Assembly (NCBI RefSeq): GCF_002234675.1
Contig: NC_019866.2
Location: 8,337,261-8,401,260, forward strand
Direction: 5' to 3'
Length of the DNA: 64,000 nucleotides
DNA from: Oryzias latipes
Taxonomy: Eukaryota > Chordata > Actinopteri > Beloniformes > Adrianichthyidae
Part shown: one piece after another, positions 1 to 13,720 of the stretch
How the letters are laid out: each line of letters opens with the position of its first letter
Position numbering within the stretch: the stretch's first letter is position 1
Program-made: the position numbers and the translations under genes
Notes under the pieces: model-generated
Databases searched by the model: none
What the model was told of the DNA's origin: nothing
Seen by the model: the letters and a program-made list of their open reading frames with translations, nothing else

Positions 1-202
1 ACACAAGAGGTAGTATTTTTAACACATCACCCGTAACTCCCTCTCTGCAGGCTGGGGCTGCTGGGCCTCTTTTATTTCATCCAGACGGGAGAGAGATGAA
101 GAAAAGAAGAAAAAGAGAGGAGTATGAGTCATCCAGTTCTACCTTTATGTCACTGTGGCCCTGTTTCTCCCCGCCATCTCGCTATCATTTTCTCCATCTT
201 TT

Positions 203-407
<205 letters not shown>

Positions 408-2034
408 GCATCTTTGCATCCTACTGACATATATTTTAGTCCCAATAAATAAAAATGGCTAGCTTAATCTTTGGCAAAAAACAAGCAAACAAACCAACAA
501 ACCAGAAAATGCAGCAGAGGAGGAAAGCACTGATGGTGGATTTGAAGGCTGTGAAACGTTCCATTTCGCTTGTTGCTCTGAGTTAGACTTTAATGCATTT
601 GTGGTGTTGCTGAACAAAAAGTGAGCACATCAATGAAAGGCTTCCCGCTTCTTTGTTTTGCACATTGTCCTTCGTATTTCCGCCCTGTGGGAGAGCTAAA
701 AGCAACAGCGCGTTTTTCTAAAACAGTCAAAAGAAAACTCTTCTTTTACTGCCTTTTCCAGAGCGATTCTCACAGAGATGAGCGTTTGATGCCGGTGTGC
801 AGGCATGTTAACTGTTAACATTTCTCAGTGTTCTCAGCCAACCTGCAGAAATTATTGAGCTCTCATGCTGATGAATCCATCACTTTGTTCATTAAAGCGT
901 TGTCTGTTCCCAGTTAGATCCTGGGAAGGTTGTGTGCAGCTTTAAAAAGACATTTTAACCAAACATCCCGAACCTTGAGCTGGAAAACGTCGTGACACCA
1001 AATCTGCCTGAGGGAATCCTTTGGATCAGGTCACCATTAGTTTGCCACAGATGTTAGAGTAATTTCATCCGTTTCTCTTCAATTACAACATTAACAATCT
1101 AAAGGCACGCCAGCATCTCCGTTACCCTGCTCACCACTGCTTTGAATTAAACATGAATGTCACAATGCACCCTGTTTTTAGATTCACTACTTGAGATTGG
1201 CCGTGCATTGTGGAGAGATGGAGTAGGCTTGAGGTAAGACAAGTGAGACGTTTTTGCTGACTTTACTGCTGAGAACAGGAAAAGACTGAGACACTTTGTG
1301 CAACAGCTAAACAGATTTCATTGACTGAACCTCAAGTGGGATTCCTATTAAAGCTTGTGTTCAGGAGACTTCTCCAGGAGATGTTTGAAGTTCCATTTTG
1401 TTGTTTTGACAAGAAGGAAAATGCTCCTTTATCATCCTGAATGGTTGTTCTGAAATCTTAAACCGGTGTGGATTTGTTAGGGAAAGTCTCTGAGGGTGAA
1501 CTTTGTTGCAAAGCAACGTGATTTCTACGGTGGCCCTGAAGTACAAATCCCACAAACAAATCACTCAATGCAAAAACATATTAAAGATCACATGCAAAGA
1601 CAATTAAAAAAGCAAAACAAATGCTAAAAAAACTAAACGTTTCAGAAAACAAATGTGATTTACAGAAGTCAAGACAAAATGTTAAAAAACGAAACACAAT
1701 AAGAAACCTTTAACTATAGGTATTCTGTGACATTATTGACTGGATGTTGATGTTTGATTTTTGATGTTTGAGTTTTCAGTTTCTGTATACTAATAAAAGT
1801 ATTATAATTAGCACGGAGCATATCCAGAATCGCTTCATGCCCAATAACTTTTACTTGAAATGATCAACAAACGTCATCATCTAATCAGCGATGTCCCATA
1901 ATACCCACCTTTTCTATTTTCTTCTTGTGTTTTTTTTTCTGTAAAATGCTTTTGTTTCCAAAAGTTGTTTTTTTTTGTTTTGTTTTTTTAATGGAAACCA
2001 GAAAACTGGCAGATTTTCTAATGAAATCCTGTTG

Positions 2035-2158
2035 CTCTCCAGAAACTATGTACTGAAAACAACACAGGCTTTTTAAAATTAGCAGCATAATCATATTTAA
2101 AAGACCACTGGAAATGCTTTTAAAATAGATGAAAATATTATTGGAGTGGGTCTTTAAT
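2035..2158 (+). mobile_element. inverted-repeat element family A, right-end fragment
   Basis: The segment matches the right end of the full copy at 27366-27968. It starts at the 'agaaactatgt' block and ends in GAGTGGGTCTTTAA, the inverse of the family's left end TTAAAGACCCACTC. Only the end is preserved. The TTAA at the tip resembles a piggyBac-type target site, but that class assignment is an inference. Confidence 0.6.
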
Positions 2159-2574
2159 ATCTCCTATTTTCACCATGAAAACTTGCTGATTTTAAAATGA
2201 CAAATTCAGGTTCTCAACAAGAACTTTTCCACTTTGAAAGTGGCGCAGGCTCCAAGAACAGTCGTTTAACTCTGTTTTCAGTTCAAGTCTGCTCTGTGGT
2301 CACTCGTGTAGAAAAAGCTTATTTCAGTTCACAGGAGAGTTTATAGTGAAGGCAAAAAGTTTCTGTGTGAACGTGCTGCAGGAAATGTCAAACAAAACTT
2401 TGAAGGATTTGTTCTCTGGAGAGTTCAGTTTTAGACAACGTTTAAAAAAAATGTACAATGCAAATACCATATGCTTTGAAAAATCATTTCAAATCCAAAC
2501 CACTAAGAGATGCAAAGCAACATTTCTGTTTTATCGAAAGCACTTCACAGACCTTTAATGAAATAAAAATTGTG

Positions 2575-3011
2575 GTTTGGGAGTTTTCAATATGTTCTTG
2601 TGGCATTTTTCTAATGATAGACGACATGTATAAAGAAAAATGACCTTAACGTTGCTTTTCTGAGTATTTCCTTAGTCAAATCTTTGTGAATAAGAACCAA
2701 CAAAACATTTTTTGTTGGAAACAGTCTGTAGTGACATAGATGCTACACTAGGGCCACAAGCTCCCTGCTCTGCTCTATACATCCACGTAGACTTTTGTTT
2801 TCTCATTTTAGCTGACATCTGGCTCAGAACCAAACGGCTGGTTGGCTCCAATATTGCTTGGCATTTTTGTTGCACTGGTGTTGTTATGTCAAGGTTGTGA
2901 GGGGCTGTAAGCTAGCGGAAGAGAATGTAAAGAGATGGATGATGGGAAATGGGAGCAAGCTTACTCTTCTGCAAATGAGTTTCTGCCACTCTGAAGAAAC
3001 TGTCCTAGACA
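2575..3011 (+). mobile_element. inverted-repeat element family A, internal copy
   Basis: The segment shares a series of blocks in the same order with the full copy at 27366-27968: 'atgttcttgtggcattttt', a decayed 'cttttctgagtatttcc', 'cacaagctccctg', 'ggctccaatattgct' and 'gaggggctgtaagctagc'. The terminal repeats are not clear here. It has no coding capacity. Confidence 0.65.
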
Positions 3012-6000
3012 ATCACACGGGTTTTTTGATTTAGGCTGAGAAGGGCATAATATACAAATAACAGAATTTAGAAAAAGAAAATGAAATAAAAAGAAACTTT
3101 ACTCTGCAACTACACTAATAACTATAAAAGTAGACGGGAAAACTCAGGAAATTTGTGTTATTGAGACCTCAACAAGAAAATGAATATGTTGATTCAAGCT
3201 AACAGTGAGATATCATGAGGGAGAAAAGCTTAGCAGTGGGGGGCTATTTGTGGCAAAAGCGCCTCAGGGTCATTGCCTCGCTGTATGCGTCGTCTGATGA
3301 GTCAATTAGTCTGTCACTTCCATGTTATGCTGTTTGCTGCCATCTTGTCTGTCCTTTTACCTTTAGATTTGTTCATGGGCACTGTGAATTCAGACAAGTC
3401 TCCCCCCTGATACAAACTGTTTGCACTCCATTTTCCCCCAGCTCCTCACCACTGTGGCTCGAGCGCTCACTATCTGTTTGCCTTTAATCTGTCACAGTAC
3501 AGTGCCGAGACCTGAACAACAGTCGTGTCCACTTTACGCTGTGGTCTTTAAATCTCAGCAGCACCGGCTGGAACGGCTGCTGCCTTCACACTGCTCTTGA
3601 AAACCCAGAGGAAATTGAACGCTGTCAGAGACGGATGTTTGCAGTCGTGTGTGTTATTGTGTTTATCTGTGTTCTGAATGCAGAGAAGCATTGATTGACT
3701 CCTGCCAACTCTCAGTCCATCTACAATTTGTGCGTCCTTTTATTTGATGGAAATGCAGCGTAACAATGTTGAACGCCGATAAGTGAAACGCAGTATGTTT
3801 ATTAGCAGAAAAGCCAGTGAACCTGTGGAGCCAAATGCCTCTTTACTAATGAAAAGAGAATAGAGGAAGAAATTGTGATTGGTTAATGGACCCTGAGTGC
3901 TGTGGTAATATTAAGAAAAAAAAACAAAAAAACACCAGAGCTGGGAAATATGGGCTGTGAGAATCCACAGTATGTCCAAACAGAATGCATGTCTCCCACT
4001 CTGCATGTTCCTAGACGCTGTCCGTCTCACAAATGCATCCACACAAACACATGCTCGCACACAGAATGCACGGTAACTGTGCCAGGGTAGCTCTCTGCCT
4101 GTCACAGATCAGGATTGAACAAAAGCCACGCACACACCTCATGAACTATTGTTCCTCCAGCATCAAACAGGGGAGATTCTGAAGAAGTCATAAAGCAAAG
4201 AGAAGATTTAATTTTGAGTCAGCGGCTGAGGCGTCACGACAGTACGGAGTAATGGTGACAAACTCTTTACCATCATGATGAATGCTTCCATAGGAGACGT
4301 GCCATGCCCTGCAGGATCCAAAATGAGGACATTACACACATACTCACACAAGTCTTTCACATTATCGCTCACTTGTGATACCGTTCCCATTTGCACATTT
4401 TCTTGTGCACAAACACACACCGCATACTGATGCTCAACCGAATGCTCCTCCATGGGTTCAGCCTAGCCGTAGCAGCAACCATTCTCAATATCATGCTATA
4501 TATATTGAAATATGGAACAGAAACTGAAACGAAGCTCAATAAAACAGTGTGAGCTGAAGCTGGTTTGGTTTAATCTCATTACTCCAAGAGCCCCAGGCTT
4601 CTCTCTTCCTATTTATAGCAGCCTGAGAAAAAGGAAGGCTGGCATTTATGGACACAGCAGCATCAGTGATGTGCACAACTGAGGCCATGAGTGGCAAAGG
4701 ACACGACCAGCAGCAGACAGGGCTTCAAATTTGATCCGACAAAATACGCAATTGTCGCTCATCCCTGAAGACAAAAGCCCTCTTTGCCCGAGCTCTGCTC
4801 ACATGCACACTTTCAGGTTCTGTTCCTCGCCTTTTGCGTCAACTTTACACTCTGTAGATTCTGCCTTGGTTTAACCTGTTTAAGCTAGCAGCATTTACAG
4901 CGCAATTAAAGCCCTCCGCTGTAATTAAGCTAAGAATTCTCTGAGGCTGTCATCAAGTTCAGCTCACCTCCTGTCTTTGACCTTGGACCATGCTGCTGTG
5001 AGCATATGAAGGATTAGGTAGACTTGCTCAGGGACATCATAGCTCTTTAGGGGCAAACATCAACAATAAATAAATAAAAACAAAGGAGGTATTCCTCTTC
5101 TGGATAAAATAAGAGAACACTCAGATCTTTGTTAGGTAACCTTGCACACACAAGGAGCTCTTAAATCTCTAAATTGCACAAACAGAAAAGCCTAAGGCCA
5201 TTCCGCTCCTACTGTAATTACATTGCCTTAGCTGGAGGGGGGGGGGATACATTTTTCATCAGCATCTTTTGGAAAATCCATCCAGTTAAGGTTAACTCTG
5301 TAATGAAGAATGCCACTGAAGGGCGGCTCTTAACCTTAAACAAGTGATCTCCGAAATGTCAAAAACTCAAACTTGAAAGAAGCATCACACAAAAATACCA
5401 CCCTGAACCCTTAAGCTCTCCTTTTTTCTCAGCTTGAGAGTGGCTCCTTAATGTGTGAACATGAACATGGCCTACAAGACATGGTTGGATGGGTTATGAA
5501 GCTCACACTTGACGTAGGAGAGGTCAGGTCCTGTAGCAGCGGCTTCCTCACAGGGGAATATGGTGCGTGCAAGCCCTGAAGCGCCCCCAGTCAGCTATAA
5601 ATCATCAGCAGCTTCATGCATTATGAAAAATTCTCAGGTCTTCATGTAAATCTTGTTGCAGCAGCACAGGTTGCAGGTGCTTTATACGTGGTGACAAAGA
5701 GAAATGGCTGTGACCAACAACATACGCCCGCTATTATCTGCGCTCTAAGACACACTGTAATGTCGATCCAGGTGGGCACATATACATAAATCCCCTTTTA
5801 ATTAGACATAAATGCCTACGTATTGATAGAAAAGTGACGTTTTTGGAAAACAGATTAAAAAACTTGCTTCATTTTCATTCCTTCCAATATTTCTGAAGGA
5901 CTCATCACAACTTAAAAAAAACAAATAAACATGACTATATTAATGAATTGTTCCTCTGCAAAAGGAAAGGAGGGTTACTGAGCAGAAAAGAAATAAATAA

Positions 6001-8255
6001 TAGATTTAAGCTATTCACTTTGTAGAAATATTCTTGCAAAGACCTGCAACTGAGACCTGGACGTGCATGAGACGCTAAGGAGTCGAGGCTGAGCCAATAC
6101 CACTGCATGTGAAACGAAAGGTTAATAAAATAAATGTCGATGTAGCTTATTGATCCAAATCGTAACAATGTCCCCAAACTCCTTTCAAAGAGAAATAAAA
6201 TGTAAAAATGTGTTGTTATTAATTGATGATTTATTATGGCAGCACAGAAAAATATATCAATTCTCTGCATGAGCATTATCACTTTTGTTCTGCTGTTACC
6301 ACATTGCTTCTTTTTAGATTTTTGTTTATTTCAAAAATTCTAATGTTTAAAAAAAACGTTCAGCACTGATCATCTTCATTAATCTTTCATTAATACTATA
6401 CCAATGCATTTATATATATGTAGTATAAATCTGCAGTCTTCTAATGATCACATATCATGGGTATTCTAAAGCGGCCACAACCTTTCAGTTAATCTTCTAT
6501 GAGCAACAAACACTGAAGATGCAGAAATCAATTTGGCCGACCTCTATTGGCACGGACGTGAAATGTCAGCGTGCCCTCAGGTGCCTGAAATAAATAGAAA
6601 AAAAACAAAAAGAAAGGTTTGATGGCAAATCATAGACTTGAGAAGCTCTAAAATGTTTGTTTGTTTTTTTTCATTTCTATGAGCAAAGAACTATGAAATA
6701 CAGGAAATAACTAAACCTTATAAACTATACAACATTTTCAAAGATTTTTTTCCACGTTTCAAAAAATCTATCACCATAACTGAGTTCTGGCAGATCTTTA
6801 TCTTTTTTTGCTGCTAAATTCAGACATCATCAGATTCATAGAGAAACATCCTGGCAGCCTTTATTTTGACATTTCTGGATAAGCATTTTTTCCAGTTGAG
6901 TTGAAGCAACATCCCTTTTATTATGCTGAATCAGATCAGGAAAGCAGAAAAACGATCTCATCCTTCATTTCCTGCCCACTCTGACAATAAAAATAGTGAA
7001 ATGTTGAAGATCTCACCAAAGGTTTGGGACTGGTCCATGGCTCACGTCAGCGACGTGGTAGAATATTAATAACGCCATCTGTCCTCGTACTCCAAACAGG
7101 ACTTTCTTCCTGTAAAAAATGACTCTGGGCCAGCTATTTTTTGGGCAGGAAAACTGACCACAGACAGCGAGACCTTAGATGAGACACTGGAATCAGCAGA
7201 CAGTGGAATAAGCAAGCAGTCTTCCAGCACAGAATGTGGTCTCCAGGTACAAGCCTTCAATCGTTTTTTTGTTTTTTGCTTGGAGTCTGTTACCCCACAA
7301 CAGTCTGACAGTGCCGTGCTCGACAGGTGAGCGCCGTTTGTTCCTCCTTACTCACACGGCTGACAGAGGCTTGTCAGTCTCAGTCATTCAGGAGATCCAC
7401 ATAAAGAAAACCTGAAGCACTGTTTCGGAGGGCTTTGCCCTTTCTTTTTCACTGTGTGCCTCAACATCACAGCTGTGTCCTGACCTGCAGCAAAAGTGAA
7501 CCTCACCAATGAGTTCTCTCTCGACTTTCATAAAAAAAAAAAAAATCAAGCGCTGCACACAGTTGACATCTAAGTCCAAACCCAACTCTCAGCGATGAAG
7601 GCCTTCTCGATTTGAAGTGGGCAGTTTGATTGCACTCAAAAGATTTTCCCTGTCAGCCACTCACAGCAGCCACGGGCCTGTGGAATAAATTACCAACACT
7701 GCTGTTAAAGAGCTTTACGTTCTGCGCCACGGGAAATCATAAATGTAAGGTGATTTGAAATTCAAAAGATGTTTTTTTTTCTTTTAAGAGGTGGTGGTTT
7801 TTGATCTCCCAACCAACATTTTTCTCTTCAAACAACCCTCTTTTAAATGCTTGGAGCTATTTAAACTCAACAACAACGGTTGTCCTGCCATGTGAGGACG
7901 TCTTTTTTTCTTCTTATGTTGCAGAAGTTTTTACAGACTTGTTTGGAGCTTGAAGAAAAACAATTTCATATGAGGTCAAAGGTTGGCGGTTTAGTGCTCT
8001 GCTGGAGTGTGAATGCTTGAGATTCAGATTTTGCCTCCAGGGGGAAGAGACTCTACAGGGCGCCAAAGATGACAATGGATGAGAGAGGGCGAGTCGGATA
8101 AAATGATAGATTCACAATAGTGTGCTCATTGCCGCTGTAAGCAAGAACAAGGCTATCAGAGAGAATCTTGGAAGCTGCTGGGAAACAGCGAGATGGGCCA
8201 CACAACAGCGAGACAAAGGCGAGAACGGAAATAGAGATGGAATCAATACTTCCCA

Positions 8256-8273
8256 TTTTCACCGGGGTGAAAA
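8256..8273. promoter_or_regulatory. 18 bp palindrome in pde4a intron, possible binding site
   Basis: TTTTCACC-GG-GGTGAAAA is a perfect inverted repeat of two 8 bp arms with a two-base spacer. It lies in a moderately GC-rich stretch (8040-8500) of the intron with long chance frames on both strands, a pattern often seen in conserved non-coding DNA. No factor is assigned with confidence. Confidence 0.3.
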
Positions 8274-10273
8274 GAGGCACGCCCAGGAGAGGATCAAAAA
8301 GAGACAGGCAGCAATCAAAGACACTCATTTGAATGGACAAAAGGCCAATGCAAACAATATGACGCGATAATGCCCAGCATTTTGCATCAGAAGCAACAGA
8401 TTCATAATAAACTGTGGCAGAAAGTTCAATAAAGGTGATTCTATGAATATGAGCATGATCAGAAAAAAGACTGGGGGATGCTTGAGACCGAATGAAAGCA
8501 GTCAAGCTGCATCAAACATAGAACTGTAGGGAGTAATTTGCGTTGCTGTGCAGGGTGTTGCTGCTCACTTGGTTTCCTTTTGCTGGGATCTCTGCCCATC
8601 CTATAATGTGTTAAAGCGCAAAAAAACAGAATGGCCAGCCTATCTTTTTTTAGGTGGATTTGGTGTGAATTTAATTCCAAAACAAAGCTGCCACAGTTTT
8701 CCTTTCAAGCAAGAGGAATATGCAAAAATGTGGTTATAGCAGCAATCTGGCTAATTATTGGAGCCTGGAGTCAGATGAAGTGTTTGGAGGAGATGAAACA
8801 CACCTCAGATGAGCGCTGCGTTCACTGCCCTCCAGCACTCACCTGCTGGACACATCACTAAAAAAGCATGGTGAGATTTTACCTGAGCTTCCTGGGAACT
8901 ATCCGAGCCAGCCAACAGCGAGCAGCGTTCCAGTACACGAGATGCCTCCAGATACTAATTAGCGCTTAGAGTAAAGAGGAAGAGTGATGTTTCCACAGAG
9001 GAGCGCAATCTGTAGCTTAAACAGATGGCTCCACCATACAAATGAGATAAGAGGTCCATTACTTAGAGCTCCAAACACTTTAATTGGGAATATTCCTGGA
9101 TACCTTGGAAGGTACGGGACAGTTTTTTTGAAATGTAGACATATCATCACTATGAAAATACAGTTTATTTAGTAATTAGTTGAAAACACAACCATCATGA
9201 GCAAAAGCTCTTTGTTGTGGCAGGGTATCAGTAATAATGAAAAAAGGAGCGTCTCCAGCTTAGAAATCTGCCCTGGATCTCCAGCTTGTAGGGGAAAAAT
9301 GTCTGAGAATGCATTAAGTGGTCGTGCGAAGGCGAGCGGGGCTTTCGTGTGAAGTGGTTGCAGATGACTGAACAGGGAGAAAGCAGGTGTCTGCTGTTGT
9401 TGAACTATCTGAAGGCAACACTTCTTCAGCAAAAGGTGCAAAAATATTCCATTTCTTTTCACCGTCACAGGCACAGGAGTCATGACGTCTTTCCAGCAGG
9501 ATCTGCTCCATACTGACACACTTAACATTTAAACCCATAAAGTAGTCCATGCTAGCTTGGCCTTTTTTCGGGTAGGGGGGGTAAATTCTACAAAAGCACA
9601 AAACAAGTAACCATAGCAACAGATTTGTGGGAAGATCTGCTTATTCTTCAATGTCAGTGGTTCATGTCGGTGATTAAACTTCCCAGGGTGCATTGGGCAT
9701 GGGACCTGATGACTGATACGCTCATATTAATGTCCTTTGACAAAAGCAGTGACATGACAGTTGAACAAAAGACATCAGGGATGAGAGGAGGAGGCAGAAT
9801 GACACCCATGGGGGTTGTTGATTGCCACCAAGACTGCCATTTTGCAGGATATAATATAGGCATAAAAATAGACAAGTGAAAACAGCTGCAGACAGCAATT
9901 CTTCTGAAAACAGGACATATATGACTAAATTCTTGACTCTGGAAGTAATTTGCTTGTAAGGGTTTCAGCTGCAGCCACACAGCTGAGTGTGTTTCTCTTT
10001 GAACCCTGTCTGAAGCTATTTTTCCATCAACTCTCTGGATGATTGATCTTTTGAACTTTTAAATAGGGTCTTCAACTTCTCAGTGACTGACCCATCATGT
10101 GTTTGGATGACATGAGGGCCGTGCTCTGGGTCAGTCAGTTCTCCACCGATCAAAGACCAATTATTTTTCCCATTCCTCTCCAAATGTACTCAGTCTACCC
10201 AACCGAATGCATTTGATCTGTAAAATTCTTTATTATACAAAGCAGGAATTTCCTAAATCCATATTTTTTTAAA

Positions 10274-10350
10274 GAATTCAATTCAATTCAATTTTATTTG
10301 TATAGCTCAAATTCACCACAACAGTTGTCTCAATGGGCTTCGTATAGGTA
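10274..10350 (+). mobile_element. short fragment of a dispersed teleost repeat
   Basis: The run 'attttatttgtatagct' followed by 'caaattcaccacaacagttgtctcaatgggcttc' with an upstream (ATTCA)n stretch is a familiar interspersed sequence in many percomorph fish. I recognise it from memory and cannot assign its class with certainty. Confidence 0.55.
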
Positions 10351-10779
10351 ATTGAAAAAGTTAAACAAAACAACAAACTCAAGAAGAGATTATTTATAAT
10401 GTTTGCTCAAAACTGTCAGCTTGAAAAGGAGAATCATTTTCCTGCACTGCAGTGAAACAAACACATTTCCAGTGAAAAACGCAATGGGCTGCCCTTCACG
10501 GACCAGAATCATTGCAAGTTTGCCTTGAGCTAAAAGTACAGAGCTGCTGCATCAACACAGATGTTCATGAAGCTTGTTGAAATACGAGCAGAAATGAGGC
10601 ATCTCCTCAAAGCTGGAAATAAGCAATGAGGTGGAAATTACAGTAAAATGTGAGAGGAAAAATAATAACAGCAAAACAAAAGCCTGACCCCCCACTGATA
10701 TTAAAATAAAAAAAACAGGACATACTGTGAACCGCACAGGTTAAAGTCCAGGCTTCCCCTCATCTACACCCCTACTTTT

Positions 10780-10834
10780 ACACACACACACACCCCCCCA
10801 CACACGCACACACACACCCCCACACACACACATA
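10780..10834. repeat. (CA)n microsatellite with C-run interruptions
   Basis: A CA dinucleotide tract is interrupted by short runs of C. It lies in the presumed pde4a intron. Confidence 0.9.
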
Positions 10835-11963
10835 CAGTGTGTAAATGCATTTAGGCAACTAATCTTGCCACACAATGTTTATCCAGCAGTTCCTGCACGC
10901 ACCTGTCTTCTGGACCAGCATGGTGCAAAAACAACCACAGATCACACACATCTCTTCACCGCTGTGCTGAGGTTCACTCACACACAGCTGGAGCCGGCTT
11001 AGTCTGCCCTCAGAACTGAGCTTGTTGGAATCAAATTATCTATTTCTTTAACCACCCACAGAATGGAAAAAGCGTGCAATGCACGAAAACTTGGCCTTAT
11101 CTCAACCTGTGACCTGGAGTCTAAAATGCAAATTAGACAGAAAACCCCTCGGACGTTACCTGTTACTGTTAAAAAAGACACGAAAACGAATAGATGTTTG
11201 TTTTCTAAAGACCAATCATGTTTCCATGGAATTTGTGCAAAAGTCTCCCTATTGGGAGTTGCTGCTGGTTAAGACGGCATCATAGGAGTCAGCAGGAGTT
11301 CATCATGTAAACTACATCTTTCATTTAGCTGAACATGTTGGGGATTTCAGATTCATTAGACGTGGACTGTAAGATGTTGCACATGAAAGAAAACACAGAG
11401 AAGGCCTTGACCATCTCTTCGTCAGACAATATCCACAGACACAGAAAGAATGAGTCACATCAGCTGCAAGCCTCACTGTAACTCGTGCTGAACAGGCTGT
11501 ACAGTCTTGGATAAGGAAAACTACCTGCTTCCCTTCACTGACAAGTTTAGAAAAAAATGGCACCTAGTTGCACCCTGGTTGAAAAAATTAATGTAAAAAA
11601 AAAGGTTGAGTGGGGAGCCATCCTTCATGAAAGGACTTGAATCTGATCTGCCTGGTTACCCTACCTCCTGCAGTTTGACTTGAAAACTGATAGTTTTGTT
11701 TGGTTGCAGATCTAAAATGTAACATAATTCCGCAGTGTTGGACGATGTCTTCCCTCCCTTTTTCTCTCATGCAATGAATATTTTACTGTCACATCGGATC
11801 AGAGGGCAACCCTGTTAGCTTATTAGACGCTGTCTGAAACGTTCTGTGTGACACAGGTCCAGCAAAAGCTGCATCGTTTAAAAAAACACTCTATTTATTT
11901 ACCTGCAACCCACGTATGGGATCAGAGGTCAATAAGACCCAGGTAGTTTTTAGACTCCAAATT

Positions 11964-11992
<29 letters not shown>
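11964..11992. repeat. 29 bp poly-C tract
   Basis: Twenty-nine consecutive C residues (G on the sense strand of pde4a) lie about 420 bases inside the first intron, next to the GC-rich promoter region. Homopolymers this long are prone to length error in sequencing and replication. Confidence 0.95.
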
Positions 11993-11996
<4 letters not shown>

Positions 11997-11999
11997 AAA

Positions 12000-13720
12000 G
12001 CCCAGAGCGCGCGTTGTGCCAGTGCCTTGCACACATGAGCGCATGCACCCACCGGACCTTAAGTGCCATTAAAAGAACTGGAGCGCGTGTTACTCATTGA
12101 CCATATGTAGTCTAACCTGTGGACGCTCTTAAAACTGTTATTTGCAGATGCTGCTTCTGCGTTTTGAGTGGGTGGGCTGCTTCGCGCTCCTCACACATAA
12201 TACAGTCTATCCAAAGACGCATAACGCACCGACAAACCCACGCGTCCCGCCTCCCGATAGAAAGCTCAACATATCAGTTAACCCTTAAGGCGCACTGCGT
12301 TAATTCGCACTCATTAAAATGCCTCCACCCCACCCCCGTTTACGCGTACGCCTCGTGGGCTGTCATCGGCTATTATTGGGATGTTTGGAATGCGCATTGG
12401 CTCTGTCGCCTACCGTTTATTCCCGACACAGTTTCCGATGGATGTGTTGGTGGTCCCGTGGAAGGAGGACGGCCAGGACATTCGAGACTTTTTCAGTCCC
12501 GGTCGGTCGCTCGTATCCATGGCGTCAGAGCGCTCCATGTGCCGGTGGTGGTGCCGGTCGGTGTCTGAGTACCCCCGGTGTTTGATTTTGATCGGGGTCC
12601 GGGGTTGTCTCCAAAGATGCTGTGGAGGTTTTAGAGTCGCTTGTCCTTCCCGGGGAACCGGGAGCGACAGGGAAAGACTTTTCTTCGAACATGGTGGTGG
12701 TTCCATCATTGTGCCCAAAAAAAGTTAAGATTCCTTTTTAACTCCGATCAAATAATATGGCTGTATTCGTTTCTTTTAAAAACAAAAAATGGTTTCATGT
12801 CCCTGTCTGCCACTTGGTCTCAAAGAGAACAAATCAAAGTGACCAACTGCTCTCTGAATAGCATCAAAAACTGTCACAGTGATAGCCTGACAAGTTTTCA
12901 GAAAATCATTAATCTCATTATTGTTCCATCCCAGAATCTACGCTCTACCGTGATCCTCAGCAGTCCGGGGTTTGGGTAAAAAGGCACCAGTCCTGCTGCT
13001 TCTCCTGAAGTTTGACGCCTCATCGCCCATGGCGCACAAGCAGACGACAGTATTTGTTCTAGGAGAATTTATTGCTTTTTATTAGCCACTTTTTGCAAAC
13101 ATGCGAGAGAGAAAAAAACCTCTCTGGCGCTGGCTCCTCTCTGCGGGGTATTATTGCTGTCCTTATGTCTCCCAGTTAAGATGAAACCTCCAAGCAGTTT
13201 CCATGAAACTCCTCAGTCCATCACGGCTCATGCAGAACTACTGCATCTCTGTGCGCACCCATGGCGCACAGATCTCCAGTAATCCCTCCATGGAGATGAT
13301 CGATCCAATCCTTCTAATGAGATGTGAAATTCAATTATCGCTCTTGAACAAATCTGATATTTCCCCACCCCCTAAAAATACAAAAAAATAAAATGAAAAA
13401 TGATAAAGATTCTTTTACTCCTGGCTCCCCGCAGCTTCAGTCAAGATGGTCCAAAAGACAATTTGATATTTGAGGAGATGCCGTTTTCCTTCTCTATTCG
13501 GGCCATCATCTCCTTGTCCTCATATTTGCAGGAGTTCGACGACAAACATTTGCTTCATCTCAGCGCGCTCTCCCTCTCCTCCTTCCTCTCTCCCTCTCTC
13601 CGCGGTGGATGGGTGGTTGTTCCTTTTATGCGCTCATCCATTATGATTTGCTCCATGAGCTCGCAATGCGCATTTCCTTCGCCAAAAGACAACACAGCAA
13701 ATCGGTCATTTGATTTATGA
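12000..13720 (-). promoter_or_regulatory. pde4a: GC/CpG-rich pde4a promoter region
   Basis: Base composition rises in GC and CpG compared with the AT-rich flanks, and the stretch surrounds the pde4a first coding exon. The transcription start should lie on the high-coordinate side of 12709. Extra chance frames on both strands here are a result of the composition. No single factor site is called. Confidence 0.5.
12414..12709 (-). CDS. pde4a: pde4a first coding exon (long isoform N-terminus)
   Basis: This exon encodes the unique N-terminus of the long PDE4A isoform, a cAMP-specific 3',5'-phosphodiesterase. It translates to about 98 residues and contains in order EPPP, SLSLSLPVPREGQATLK, PPQHLWRQPRTPI, HRGYSD, DAMDTSDRPGL and RMSWPSSFHG, all blocks I know from human PDE4A4; the last two are also shared with PDE4D4. 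Two in-frame ATGs lie next to each other (12709 and 12706), and the second matches the human MEPP start. The exon ends AAACG|GTAGGC in phase 2. In this family the N-terminus directs the enzyme to membranes and partner proteins, while the regulatory UCR and catalytic domains are encoded by later exons outside the window. Synteny with cdc37, tyk2 and raver1 favours pde4a over pde4d. It is partial at the left edge. Confidence 0.88.

Noticed and set aside
8053-8505. 150-codon minus frame in the pde4a intron, with an 82-codon plus frame opposite
   Set aside because: No domain, no splice logic and no family resemblance. It is more likely chance in an evenly composed non-coding stretch.
12414-12709. 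Assignment of the first exon to pde4d (PGLKKSRMSWPSSF also fits PDE4D4)
   Set aside because: The N-terminal block SLSLSLPVPREGQATLK is specific to PDE4A in my memory, and the linkage to cdc37, tyk2 and raver1 matches PDE4A.
12119-12979. Four plus-strand frames of 88-149 codons
   Set aside because: They lie across the GC-rich pde4a first exon and its flank, whose minus frame has clear PDE4A homology. The plus frames are shadows.
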